A stretch of DNA of 64,000 bases from Prostheceraeus crozeri. Its lineage: Eukaryota > Platyhelminthes > Polycladida > Euryleptidae. A model generated the notes under the pieces. The model worked only from the letters and a program-made list of their open reading frames with translations, did not search any database and had not been told where the DNA came from. How positions within the stretch are numbered: the stretch's first letter is position 1; each line of letters opens with the position of its first letter. Positions 1 through 12,300 of this stretch are shown here, piece after piece. Position numbers and translations under genes: made by a program. The DNA lies in NCBI GenBank assembly GCA_907163375.1, contig CAJQUW010011018.1:1-64000 (forward strand), read 5' to 3'.

Positions 1-938
1 TTTTTTTCTATTCTCTCAGTCAGGTAATAGATTTACTACTTGCCCCATAGCTATCTTATTTTTCTCTTCCGCTTTTATATTTGCTATCTTCTATTTCCGC
101 TACAGACTTAAAGATGATTAAGAGTAAATTCAAAATTTTACACGTACATGGTTATTCCTTCATCACTTGTCTGATGGTTACTACTGGTAACTGAAATATA
201 TCGCTAAACTGGTAATTATAAACTTCGTTTAATCAGATGTCCTCGATTTCAGCTCGGAGAATGTATAGGTTTTGAAACTCGCAAATTCTGAAAATTTATC
301 TTCCGAAATCAGTGGGATAATAGAAATTATGCTTAATTGAATTATGTGGACAAAGAATATGTTGACTTCGTGCACGCGGGAATTAGTAAAACGAAAAACC
401 GAGACTCACAATTGGTGGCTGCAAAATCTAAGAAATAATACTAATCAAGACCCGGCAAAGCCAGACAGTCGGAAACTTAAGCTGCTCCAACGTATAGGAG
501 ACTATACTGTATAAATGTTTATTTGTAGATGACTCATTATCATGATGTTCCTGACGGGAAGCCTAATGAGAAATACGCAAATATTTATGAACTTTGATGA
601 CATTTGATGATCACATCATCTTTGTGTCTTCAGATATCCCATGAGATTTGCTGCTTCCGTTACCACATCCTTTAAGATACTTTAGCGGGAGGATCTTTCG
701 TAGGAGAAATAGCCAAACACTTAACGCGCATATACACGGGGATATACCAAATATATACATGTGTATCCATATTGGAGTATTGATTTTGCATAGAACATTA
801 ACTAAACGCATTATTTGTAGGGAGCGTCGCACCCATAGAAATACAACACTCTATAACAGTAAAGGACCAGAACGAACCTGGACATTGAAAACAATAGTGC
901 GTGGTAGACATGTGCTGTCATGACAACAGGACTTAACG
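1..938. other. No recognisable feature
   Basis: AT-rich sequence with only short open frames on both strands and none with a recognisable motif. No clear terminal repeats were found before the MITE that begins near 939. Confidence 0.5.
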
Positions 939-1544
939 CAAAATTAGATTCATCTGCGCTTGCTTCGTTTTCTAGAATGGAAGGATCGTATCTTACCTAA
1001 ATATCGAAATGTCACATCACAGAATTCGGCAACTTGCTCCTTCTCGAATGGACAATTCGTGTATCGCTTGTTATTGGAAATGGCAAACATTAAGCTGTCA
1101 GCACAGGACACCATAGAGTCAGTGAGAGAGGCATGCGTGCTGTGGTATTACTTCGCACACACCAAAACACACATCGTGTGGCAACATTCGATTCAGTTTA
1201 TGCACTTTGCAATGAGGAATGCTGAGAAGACGATGGTGAAATCATGAGGTGAACTTATTTTCATGCGCCTGCTACTTTTTATAATAATGATTGGAAGGGT
1301 CAACATTATGGAGAAAACGTGTGCGCAATGATCTGAATTCTTCGAATCTGAAGGAACTGTGACAATCGAAGCACTTTGCTTGAACTCACAGTAATCCGCA
1401 AGAGACGCACGACTTTTTATCCAGTCTCCGTAAGGTATTAGGAATTCCATTTTCCCCACTTAGTAAGTTCCGCGATGTGACGGCGATTTCGAATCAATCA
1501 CACTTCCAGCAAACCGAAGCAGATAAACAAAATATTGAATTCTG
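939..1544 (-). repeat. MITE family 2 copy (hAT-like, non-coding)
   Basis: This stretch is the reverse complement of the sequence near 51558-52144 along most of its length, including a shared tract of about 150 bp around the middle. Its ends (CAAAATTAGATTCATCTG on the left, TTGAATTCTG on the right) are decayed forms of the CAGAATTAG/CTAATTCTG termini seen at 38469-38950. The 8 bases flanking each side do not match, so this copy is old or its ends have eroded. The open frames inside are chance and are also open on the opposite strand. Confidence 0.6.
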
Positions 1545-1612
1545 TCGTACCTAAACGATGGCGGCTTCTAGTGTCCGATCGTTCATCAATGTACTTTGTA
1601 AAGGTTTGTGAT

Positions 1613-2439
1613 CATAGAGTAGGGATATATATATAGGTAGAGTGTCGACTCAAAAGTATCTGGACACTGTGAAAATTTTTATATCAAAAGATCTTGCGGA
1701 GATTGCGTTCCCATGGTCCAAAAAATTATTTGAGCAGTTTCAAAAAAGTCAAAAATATAAAGGAAAAAAATACTGCCGAGATGACGCCCCTATATAAGTA
1801 GTATCAAGCAAGTTGGATATCAAAAGGAATGAATATTTGCTAGTAAGCATCGTATAACTAAGCAGTAATCAAGCTGATTATCAAAGGAATTTCATGAATT
1901 CTATTATAATGAAAGTCTTCATGAAAAAGTCGCGATATTATTCGTGCTTTATTGGCTGAAACTTCAACTTTTTCATTCAATTTTCACCGGCATGATTTTA
2001 TGATTAACTGAATCTGAATAGTGATGTGGACCCATTTACATCTTTCAAAGTTAATTGAAATCATTGTCTTTGATGTGATTTTGCTGTGCCAGTGACAGGT
2101 TGTCCGTGATATGACCACGCTTAAGAAAACACTCTTGAGGTTGAGCATGAAAGTAGTAGGAACCCATCGGATTGCTAATTTAGCACGCATTAAATCTCCA
2201 AGGCTGTCATGACACTGAGAATCTGTGAAATGCTATCATTTTGTCTGAATTACAATCATGGTCACTCAATTCCGAGGCAATTTCTTCAAAATTGCAAAAA
2301 TGTGCATATCTCACACTTGGTAACATTACCAACTATGTCCCCCTCGAGCTCATTTATTAAAATCGAAAGTGTATACACATTGGGGATTTAATACATGCGA
2401 AGTTAACACTCTACCTATTACGAGTATAGTTACTCTATG
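1613..2439 (-). mobile_element. hAT-type MITE, family 1, inverted copy
   Basis: Starts CATAGAGTAGGGATATA and ends TATAGTTACTCTATG, so the termini are inverted repeats of about 35 bp at roughly 80% identity. Relative to most copies in the window it lies on the minus strand. The flanking 8-mers TTTGTGAT and TTTACGAT match at 6 of 8 positions, a decayed 8-bp target duplication as expected for hAT. No coding capacity. Confidence 0.8.
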
Positions 2440-2659
2440 TTTACGATCATTATCATTTCTCTTATACATGAAGGTATTTTGATAAATAATACTGCAGCCG
2501 TTATATATTTCAGTATTTTGATTCTTCTAAGGATCTAGCAGCCTTGACCTACATCGGTGCCTGACCGAGCATCTGAAATGAGCACCAACTATCCGGTATT
2601 GTCCATTGTAGTCTCACTAACTTAAATAAAATGAAAAGTTGGATTTTCATGGTCACAAC

Positions 2660-3531
2660 CATAGAGTAGGTATATTAGGTAGAGTGGTAACTCCGCATTT
2701 ATTAAATCCCCAATGTGTATACACTTTTGATTGATTTTATTAAATGAACTCAAGGGAGATGCAGGTAGTATTGTTGCCAAGTGTGAGATATGCACAGTTT
2801 TGCAGTTTTGCAGAAATTACTGCGGTATTGAGTGATCATGATTGTAATGCAGAAGGAATGATGGTATTTCACAGAATCTCAGTGTCATGACAGCCCTGGA
2901 GATTTTATGTTTGTTAAATTAGCAATTCGATGGGTTCCTATTACTTTCATGCTCACCCTCAAGAACATTTTCTTAAGCGTGATCATATCACAGGCAACCA
3001 CTGGAACTGCAAAAACACATAATCAAAGACAATGACTTCATTTAACTTTGAAAGATGTAAATGGTTCCACATCATGAAGAATGAAACATGAATTTAGTGA
3101 ATCATAAAATCATGCCGGTGAAAATTGAATGAAAAAGTTGAAGTTTCAGCCAATAAAGCACGAATAATATCGCGACTTTTTCATGAAGACTTTCATTATA
3201 ATAGAATTCATGAAATTCCTTTGATAATCAGCTTGATTACTGCTTAGTTATACGATGCTTACTAGCAAATATTCATTCCTTTTGATATCCAACTTGCTTG
3301 ATACTACTTATATAGACTACTATATCTTATATATAGACTTATATATACTACTTAGAGTTATCTCGGTAGTATATAAATTGGCAAATTTTGACTTTTTTGA
3401 AACTGCTCAAATAATTTTTTGAACCATGGGAACGTAATGTCCGCAAAAACTGAATCTTTTGATATAAAAGTTTTCACTGTATGCAGATACTTTTCTGAGT
3501 CAACACTCTACCTGTATATCCCTACTCTATG
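2660..3531 (+). mobile_element. hAT-type MITE, family 1
   Basis: 872 bp, from CATAGAGTAGGTATATTAGG to CCTACTCTATG, flanked on both sides by the perfect 8-mer GTCACAAC (2652-2659 and 3532-3539). The 8-bp duplication follows the nTnnnnAn preference of hAT elements. It faces the copy at 1613-2439 in opposite orientation with about 220 bp between them, so the pair could form a large hairpin. Non-coding; a transposase would have to act in trans. Confidence 0.88.
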
Positions 3532-3828
3532 GTCACAACGCAGATAAGCGTTCACCACACAAAGATTACTCCATAACTTCTGTTATATTTGCAATAACAA
3601 TCTTCACTCTATGTACTTTCCTGCTCTGCTCATCTCAATGATTCCAAACCTACTGCACAAAGGTGCCGTTCCAAGGGTGACGCATGTCTGGTAAGTTGCG
3701 CCTACGTGGATTATAGTTTTGAGTTATGTGAAAATTCAGAATTCCATATTAGTCAACAAGGATTGTGCGGAAGACGCATCGGAAGGTCACATATCGGACC
3801 TTCTTTCCTGAGATACATTTCAATCATA

Positions 3829-3967
3829 CCTTTGACGTTAATATTTTGAAGTATTTCAAAAGTGTGATCTCATTTGACTTCTAATTTTTCCGCGAGCTTT
3901 CTCTCCTTGCTCACATGCTTGAAAACAGGCAAGTGACAACAGGTTTTTGAAATATTAACGTCAAAGG
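3829..3967. repeat. Small inverted-repeat element
   Basis: Arms CCTTTGACGTTAATATTT (3829-3846) and AAATATTAACGTCAAAGG (about 3950-3967) are perfect inverted repeats of about 18 bp around a 100-bp centre. A GCATCGGAAG motif lies on each side of the element in direct orientation (near 3776 and 3972). MITE-like, superfamily not resolved. Confidence 0.55.
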
Positions 3968-5021
3968 AATGCATCGGAAGATACACGGAATCTTCCTCTG
4001 CATGATTTATTTGATATGGGTGCGATCAACAGAATAATTATAAATAAAAACACATCATAATGCAGTCTAAGCTTGTTAATTATGACCATAAATGCCAGAC
4101 TTTCAATCTTTCAATTATCGAAAGTCTTAATTAAGCATCAGCTTATATATACAAAAGATACAAAAAATGCCACCCACGGCCGCATGATCTTAATTATCCG
4201 TGTCCGAATTAACGAGCTTCGACTGTACTATGGGCACGCCTGCTGGCAGTGTGGAAGAAACTAACTAAAGACAGTAGTCATTATCACGGCAAATTTGTCA
4301 ACTGTTCATCAGATTAACCTTGTTTGCCGGAAGCATATAAACTATCAGAATTGGATGGGGATTCTAATTATCCTGCCTGCAAAATTGGTAGGCAAGACTA
4401 TTGACATGCATTGCTAAATAGTATTTATGTCGCAGTGGGACACTACAAAAATGGTCGATTATCTAAACATGTGATTTTTAATCATGAAATAATTACATCA
4501 ATCCCTAAATCGTTGTGCTTCTGCACGAACACCTTCATGCTTCATACAAGAAGGTTTCTGTTTTGCGCTGTGTCCATGCGTATCCATCATGTATTGATCT
4601 GACGACTTGAAACATTATTATTGCTTCATTGGTTTCTTTCAAGACCTATCCATTGAATAAATCTATGCAAGTATAGTTTACCATCTTGTGACGCTGTGTG
4701 CCTTAAATAATTCGCTTTAGAAATCATTCATTGTACCATCATCTACGTTAAATGCCGTTGCCGTAAATTCCATCATAGATTCTCCTCTTAGGGATGAAAA
4801 GAATTACGTAAATATATTCACAAGGCTACATACATGTACACTGAAAAATGCGATGTTCTTGCAATGAAATAGACAGTTACATTTTTTACTTTTAGAATTT
4901 AGTGGAATAGCAAATGATTGCAGACATTTCAAAAAATCTGAACTGCCTCGTAGGAGGTAGTTTTCATTCGATCTTCATAACTGAAAATATATAAGAAGCG
5001 GGAATACCCAAGTGCTGGGAT
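3968..5021. other. No recognisable feature
   Basis: AT-rich, with only short unrecognised open frames. No paired repeats or RNA motifs were noticed before the MITE at 5022. Confidence 0.45.
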
Positions 5022-5794
5022 CATAGAGTAAGTATGTTAGGTAGAGTGGTAACTCCGCATTTATTAAATCCCCAATGTGTATACACTTTCGATTTTATTA
5101 AATGAACTCAAGGTAGTTACAAACGGAATTGTTTCAAAATGTGAGATATACACATTTATGCAGTTTTCAAGAAATTACAACGGAATTGACTGATCATGAT
5201 AGCAAAGCAGAAGGAAATGATATCATTTTGCAAATTGTCCGTGTCATGACAGCCTTGGAGAGGTAATATTTGTTAAATTGGCAACTCGATGACCTGCTAT
5301 TGCTTTCATGAATTAGAAATATGAAATTTCAGCCAAGAAAGCACAATAAGATATTGTCTTTTTCATGAAGACTTCCATTATAATACGGATCATGAAATTT
5401 CCTTGATTATCAACTGAAGATCCGATTAATCAAGATGTCTGCTAGCAACTTTCATTCCTTTTAAAAGCACATAAATTTCATACTACTTATATAGGGGCAC
5501 CAAATTCCTAGTATATAAATGAAATTCACATGAAATTCCTTTGATAATCAGCTTAATTTCCGGTTAGTTAGGATGCTTATTAACAAATATTCATTCCTTT
5601 TGATATCCAACTTGAGAGTCATCTCGGTAGTATATAAATTGACAAAATTTTGACATTTTTAAAACTGCTCAAATAATTTCTTGGACTTCGGGAACGTAAT
5701 CTCCGCAAGAAACTGAATCTTTTGATATAAAAATTTTCACTGTATACAGATACTTTTTTGAGTCGACACTCTACCTGTATATCCCTACTCCATG
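5022..5794 (+). mobile_element. hAT-type MITE, family 1
   Basis: Starts CATAGAGTAAGTATGTTAGG and ends CCCTACTCCATG. Flanking 8-mers GCTGGGAT and GGTGGTAT match at 6 of 8. Compared with its sisters it has lost part of the middle and carries a repeated internal segment: the motif beginning ATGAAATT and running through GATAATCAGCTT-like sequence occurs twice, near 5390 and 5530. Non-coding. Confidence 0.8.
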
Positions 5795-6289
5795 GGTGGT
5801 ATTTTTCGCTCCAAGGATAATATTTGTTGCCACACAGATTATTGGAATCTGTGGATGAAATTTTGTCTGAGCAGTTGAAAAAATGACTATTTTCAAGGAT
5901 TAAAGTTATTTTTTCAAGCAAAAACGTTTTTCAAATGCAATTGGTGGGCGTTCTATGTATCGCATGAAATTGGGAGTGGCACCATTAGAAACGCGTTGAT
6001 CTTCTCTTCCTTCTGGTCTGTTTCTGGCCGCTCTGAGATCAACGATCAAAAATTGCGAAAATGACTCAAAAGCATTGGGCAAAAATGCGCCATTCACGGT
6101 TAGAGGATTAATAAAGAAAATTCACAACTATTTTTCCTCATCCATCGCCTCCAAATTATCGTATATATTATCACAGAAATGTTTTTGTGTCGATTCAAGA
6201 AGTAAAATTGTCAATGACTATTATGACAAAGTTTGCTTTTTATCCTACTGTGGTGTGACACCAAATTAGAGCAATGATTGCGTTTATGA
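5795..6289. other. No recognisable feature
   Basis: Contains overlapping open frames of 60-100 codons on both strands, none with a recognisable motif; they look like chance frames. No terminal repeats seen. Confidence 0.4.
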
Positions 6290-6900
6290 TCCCGAACGTG
6301 CAAATGGGACCCAGAGTAGACCACCCAGCACAAAACTAACAGCAGACTTTCACCACCCTTGTAGGCTCTGACATGTCACAAAAGATGCAGGCATGCAGGG
6401 ACACTCCATTAAGCCGACATGGGACATAGATGCTCTTATGGGAAGATCCCCATCAAGCTCCCTAATCCCGGTTCGTTTACACCTGGTCATGCCGACTTCT
6501 AACAGAAACAATCGTGTCAGCAATCCTCCACATTATCAGGAACGTGCTCTCTGGCGCTGACTCTGGCGTCTCAGGAAGCACTAGCTCGTAGGAACCAGGA
6601 ACACAACAAGAACCAACCCTGCCACCAATTAGTAGCTAGACCAAACTATTGCTACCACAGACACGGCCATCAAGCAACCGCTCTCGGACTTACATGCTCC
6701 CACAAGGAATACCGTTGTGCGGTCTTTGCCAGCTGTCAATGAAGCCTCTCTCCACGGTCACCAGATCTAGTCCCTAGAGTCACCAGATCTTCCCTGGAGC
6801 CAGAGCTACCTCAGACGAGTGATCGTAAAGAGCTAGTTGGGCAAGAGGATGGTTAAATGCAAAGAGCGGGTGTTGCATTGTCAGGCTCAACTAGGTAATA
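6290..6900 (+). mobile_element. Possible LTR-retrotransposon fossil (Gypsy-like gag edge and LTR-like sequence)
   Basis: This roughly 600-bp block is clearly richer in G+C than its surroundings. Around 6640-6720 one frame reads like the short Cys/His-rich stretch at the end of Gypsy-type gag proteins in animals (Y-C-Y-H-R-H-G order). The sequence downstream could be part of a long terminal repeat, but no second copy is in the window to prove it. It is an old, broken scrap with no intact domain. The family assignment is an inference. Confidence 0.3.
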
Positions 6901-6964
6901 TTTCTGTTTATAAAATTTTATTTCAAGGTCCTCTATCGTTATCTATATCCTTCACTAAAAGATT

Positions 6965-7051
6965 AAAACAATTCAAAAGCCGTGCTATTTATATGTCTTT
7001 ATTATAAGCTATTTATAAAGACCTATAAAGAGCACGGCTTTTGAATTGTTT
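6965..7051. repeat. Short perfect inverted repeat (MITE-like)
   Basis: Arms of 22 bp, perfect to each other (CAATTCAAAAGCCGTGCT and its reverse complement), separated by about 43 bp of AT-rich sequence. A 16-bp direct repeat, CTTCACTAAAAGATTA, occurs just before the left arm (about 6951) and again about 45 bp after the right arm (about 7097). A TA also flanks the arms when trimmed to AAACAATTC. The direct repeat suggests an insertion, but its exact limits are unclear. Confidence 0.55.
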
Positions 7052-8223
7052 TATTCATGTAACATCATGCTATTTCGGCGGAATTTCCAAAGTCTTCACT
7101 AAAAGATTAGAAGTGAGTGGTTATTCAATTGTTAATTGTCAAGTTTATGACCCCTCCTGTGATCTTTCTAAAATAGCAATGCTGAGTATGCAACTTACCT
7201 GAATATCATCAGTAATATAAGGGCCACAATGCGGATATCACGATTTAGTTTAAAAATCAACAGTTTGGACAATCAAAGGTGTCCCACTCCCGTGCCAAGT
7301 GAAAGAGTGATAAGGGTCACAATTTGTTGTCAACACGTTGTGGGTTCTTCTATTCGATCAATTTTTTATTAAACCGTGGTATTTAAATTGCCCAATAAAC
7401 GCTCAATCATTCAATACAGGGAGAAATTATCAATCTTTGGAAAGTATATTATTGGTTTTCGAGGTCGTCAGTAGGAGACTGGAATAAGATTCACATTCGA
7501 GCTGGAACGTGCAGCTTCTAGGAATATATTATGAAATGATGGTTACTTATAGAAGACTACATGTAAGAAACTGTATAGAGACTGTCAGCGAATAAAATTT
7601 AAAGACCAAATTTTGCGAAATAGATTATTCGATTTAAAATTCTACAAGCTTCTTAAGTGCTTTTACATTTATATAACATTAAATCAAAATTGCCATTATA
7701 ATAGTAATAGTAGTATGTGTTTATTCAATCAAAATGAGAATCATACAAGGCATAAATATTGGCACATAACAGCTTTATAATTAGAAAAGGTATAGTAAGT
7801 CAAAAATAAATTTAAAAATCATAGCATAAGTTTCAACATCAATCGGAACAACGTAACATAATAATTGTCCAAAATGCATGAAGTGAAGTTATTGAAGTAT
7901 CTGAGACACCTTCCGTCCTGAAAAACGAAATAAACGGCATATTTCAGTGAGAAAGTCTACTTTGGTGGCAACGATTTGAGGGCGTGGTCTTCAATGCCTT
8001 CAATTCTTCTATACAGTCGAATGCTCATTTCTTGCCGACGTCTTTGGAATTGATCATCCTCACAATTACACAACCGCTCATTGTCACGATAATATTTTGG
8101 TCAGCACGCTTGACGACAGTTAGAAATTTATGACAGTTTGCTTTATTCAATCCCACGAAAATAGGATAAGCGCATTCCAGTAAGGATCAACTTTGGTAAG
8201 GATCTTATAAATGCAGTGTACAC
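7052..8223. other. Mostly unassigned; one unidentified 50-codon minus frame
   Basis: A minus-strand open frame of 50 codons ends at about 7951 with a charged, protein-like tail (RRRQEMSIRLYRRIEGIEDH, then HALKSLPPK and a stop). An AATAAA on the same strand lies downstream near 7721. No start codon or convincing splice acceptor was found upstream, where a stop sits at about 8101. It could be a 3' terminal exon or the end of a transposon-borne protein. Nothing else is recognisable here. Confidence 0.25.
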
Positions 8224-8329
8224 CAGAGTTGGAACAATCACATAATTTTTTTCAATTACAATTGCAATTACTTCAAAACTTGTGATTAATTACAATACAA
8301 TTACAATTACTGTAATTGTTCAAACCCTG
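8224..8329. mobile_element. Short hAT MITE (106 bp)
   Basis: Termini CAGAGTTGGAACAATCAC and GTAATTGTTCAAACCCTG are inverted repeats. The flanking 8-mers GTGTACAC (8216-8223) and GTGTACAA (8330-8337) match at 7 of 8 and fit the hAT preference of T at position 2 and A at position 7. The centre is made of repeated CAATTACAATTAC-like units. Non-coding. Confidence 0.8.
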
Positions 8330-9364
8330 GTGTACAATGAATGAAGTTCACATGAATTCAAGTAAGGCCACAATTTGCGCAATACATAAAACCGTTTATT
8401 TCTCTTTTTACTAAGTTGTCTACATGAATATTCCAATTGAGTTATTTACAATTCTTTACAGCTGCAATGATTATTTATTGTTCATATCTAAAAAAAGTGG
8501 CAAGGATTTTGATGTCAGCCCACCTATCTGAAAGTCCATTTACCGGAAACTCACTCAGCGGAAAGACCACTTGGTGGAAAATAATACGGTCGATAATAAT
8601 TATTCTTTGTACGTACTGGGCGGAGCTAGAGCTCTACTCTGGATGATAAAATGAATGGTTTTGCAAAATGGCGCGCTGTCTGCAAAACATACATTTTGTA
8701 GTGAGATAATTCAACGAATTGATCTAATCAATTGTTGTGGAGTTTTTCTTTGGTTGATAAATAGATCCTTCCTTGTCGTTGCTTGTTGATTGCAACCAAC
8801 CAAATACATTTGTGTTAATAAATATAGCAACCTTCATGCGATGTTGATCAGATTTGTGTATGGACACTATTTGAATTTATAACATCTGGACAGGAACGTA
8901 ATATTTCCTAGTACCATTCCAGGCTAAATTTATCTTACCTTGGTTGTGCATGTATGCTAGTGTCAAGAGGTGACAGCAATTGATTCGATTTTCACCGATT
9001 TTGTTTCACATAGGATATTTCCCCTTTGAAAATATACTGCTGCATATACTCGTATTTTCATATTCGTTTATTCAGGGATTCCAAACCAATCAAGCTTCAA
9101 AAGTAAATCGTTCATTGAAAAAATCTTCTCTATTTCCTAACAAAATTGGAATGAACAGTGTTAGTGTAAAATTTGGAATTATCATACAAATGAAGGAGGA
9201 TACGAAATAATAAATTTATGAAAGTTAAGAATAAGTGAGATCACATTGAGATCAAGACCAACACAAAATGCCGGATGGCACTTGAAATTTGGAATATTCA
9301 GTTTTGGAAATGCCCGTAGTATTGCCGAAATTCACTTCTCCAGGTTCGCTTTCAGATTGTCCGA
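8330..9364. other. 3' flank of the Ly6-like gene; nothing else recognised
   Basis: Downstream side of the minus-strand gene that stops at 9365. It should hold the 3' untranslated region, but I cannot place a polyadenylation site with confidence. Short open frames here show no motif. Confidence 0.4.
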
Positions 9365-12300
9365 TTACATATTGCAGAGATCGCTCTTACAACATTTTAC
9401 CGACACACTGTCGTCAAAAGCCGTTCGTCGTCGATAGGAAGCTGCTGGACAAATTCTCTTGCATCGTCGAATGATTTTCGTTTTATCAAAGACTTCCAAC
9501 ACGATTTTCTGAAAGAAAGATAAAGTTATTGAATAAAATTCATCAGCATGTAAAACGAATGAAATGTTCAATCAATTGATTATGGAAGAATTTGTTTTGA
9601 TTCGCTCGGGACAAGGCATTCGGATGTCTATGTGAAAGATGATGATCTCAATCGACTTTTTCTGTCTCGAGGCGCTTTGTTGTTCCATGATTTATTATAA
9701 TTTTTTTCAGTTTACTGAGTAAAATTTGTCAACAGTATGAATAGCTCTACCTTTTCTGTAATGTAGATGGATAATGATACTGCATGGACATCAGAATATT
9801 TATCGACGAGGCCATGTGCAAATATGTGTACAAAGCAGTCTTGGTACCAGAGCCCACGTGTTAGTTCTCCACACATTCAATTGATGACTGTGAGACTGAA
9901 CCTACGTTTCAATTTCATCTTTTTCTCGGATAACGAGCACAACAAATAATTCATCTGCATCTTGCATGCTTTATTGATGTCGCTTATTCGTTACCTGTCA
10001 GTGAATGTGATATGTTTGGGAGAGAAAACAGTACACATCAAAGACAGTGGAAGATTACAAAGTCTTTGATAAACACAGCAATATCTCAATTTCATGCTCT
10101 TTTCGGTCGCTTCACATCACTTACCATAATCGCAATTCAAACGCAATTGCATCTTGCATGGTTTATAGTTTGTTGTGAATTCATTAAGATAGCTACTATT
10201 GTTTTGGATTCCAACTCATTGTGGCTAAGTTTGACTAGCATAGTAGACACACCTCAACAGCGGGTTGAAGCATATCTAGCGACGGGCACGGGCGAAATAA
10301 CTGCGGCCTCGAATTTCTAGTAACTTTTAAGTTCTACATATTTCTGATAATCAGTGCATATTTTATCTAAGCATCTTAATCAATTCTAATTACTTATTGG
10401 CCATTGACACACTACAGACAGAGTTATAATTAACGTCATAGAGTAAGTATATAAGATAGAGTAGCAACTCAGTATTTATTCAATCCCCAATGTGCATATA
10501 CTTTCGATTTTATTAAATGAACTCGAGGTGAACATGGTTGGATTGTTACCGAATGTGAGATATGCAAATGTTTGTAGTTTTGAAGATGTTGCCACCACTC
10601 CATGGTTACCACGGAATTGACTGATCATGATAGTAATGAAGAAGGAATGATAGTATTTTACAGATCCTCTGCGTGTCATGACAGCCTTGGAGAGGTAATA
10701 TTTGTTAAATTAGCAATTCCATAGGTTGCCACTTACATGCTCAATCTCACGAGTATTTCCTTAAGCGTGATCATATCACAAGCAAGTTAAGCAACCTGCC
10801 ACTTGTAGAACAAAATAACAATGAAAGGCAATGATTTCAATTAACTTTAAAAGAAGTAAATAGGTCCACATCACGATCCAGATTCAAGAAATGAAACATA
10901 AATTTAGTGAATCATAAAATCATGCCGATGAAAATAGAATTAAAAACTTGAAATTTCAGCCAAGAAAGCTTCCATTATAATGCGCCTCATGAAATTCCCT
11001 TGATAATCAGCTTGATTTCCGCTTAATTAAGATGCTTTCTAGCAATGTTTGCTCCTTGATATCCAACTTGCTTCATACTACTTAAAAAGGGGCTTCACCT
11101 CGGCAGTACATAAACATAGGAATAACTTGAAAAAAATTATCTCTTGAAAAACTGCTCAAATAATCTTTTGAACCGCGGAACGTAATCTCCGCAAAATACT
11201 GAATCTTTTCATATAAAAATTTTCACTATGTGCAGATATACTTGTTTGAGTCGACACTCTACCTACTATATACTCACTCTATGATTAACGTATTCATTCA
11301 TCAACGAATTCATTTATGAAGTTGGCATGTGAATAGTGATATTTAATAATATATATTTTTAAATTATTGATACATTAACATTTTTAATTTATGATAATAT
11401 TTTTTGAGAGAGGCAAATCAATGCTACTTTGAAGTCAGTATGTTTTGCGATAAAACATGGCACTCGCTAATCAGTCCTGTGTATTATTAATCAGAAAATG
11501 TATATTAGAAAACTGCTTTTACGTAATTTCCACCTAGGAAAAAGAGAAGCAAATGCAAACTTAATAAAAACTCCTTGAAGCCACAAGCCTCGATATCTCA
11601 GTATTGTAACTTCAGTTCAAAGATGTAAAGTGAATAACACAGAAACTTATAGTCAACTTCCAAAAATTGCAACTGTCTTCCTCCCGGAGATTCTAAGCTA
11701 TATACATAACACTTTTCGCCCGGAAACTGAGAGCATGAGGAAAGTGAGAAGAGTAACACCGGTTCAAGCGGGATTAATTTGATACTGCTGCCGCGTTTAG
11801 CACAAGATGAGATTAAAACACATCATTAAGTGATTTCATTCTGATGTGTAAACATTTCCTAATTAAAATATTTATCGGCCTTCTTTTCGACCTTTTTCGC
11901 TGTGCATGTTAGAATTCTTAAATGAAGTGAATAATCCTTTTCGAAACTTACCACACAACTGAAAGTTTCGGGACAGTTTTGAAGCATGCATCGTTCTCCC
12001 ATATTCCTTCGCATTCGCAAGCCAAATCCACTGGTTTCATCGCATGAATAACACGTTAATGATGAGACATGCCGGGTCAGCACTGCAAAGACAAAACAAG
12101 TTCTGGAACGATTCTTCTTGAGTGAAACTGAGCATTTATCAACTGTCAGAAATCACAGATGGTAACAATGAGGCTAATTTTTATGACAATTCATGTTTTT
12201 GCACATTTAGAAATTCATCAAAACGAAGCCGAAGATAGAATGATGACAATGATTAATGTGTCTCCCATAGCTGGTGAAGTTCTCGGCTGATTTGAGGCAC

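Noticed and set aside
960-1459. Two opposite open frames of 88-95 codons
   Set aside because: Both lie in the family 2 MITE and have no conserved counterpart in the other copies.
5619-5921. 100-codon minus-strand open frame
   Set aside because: Starts outside and runs into the right end of a family 1 MITE; absent from other copies.
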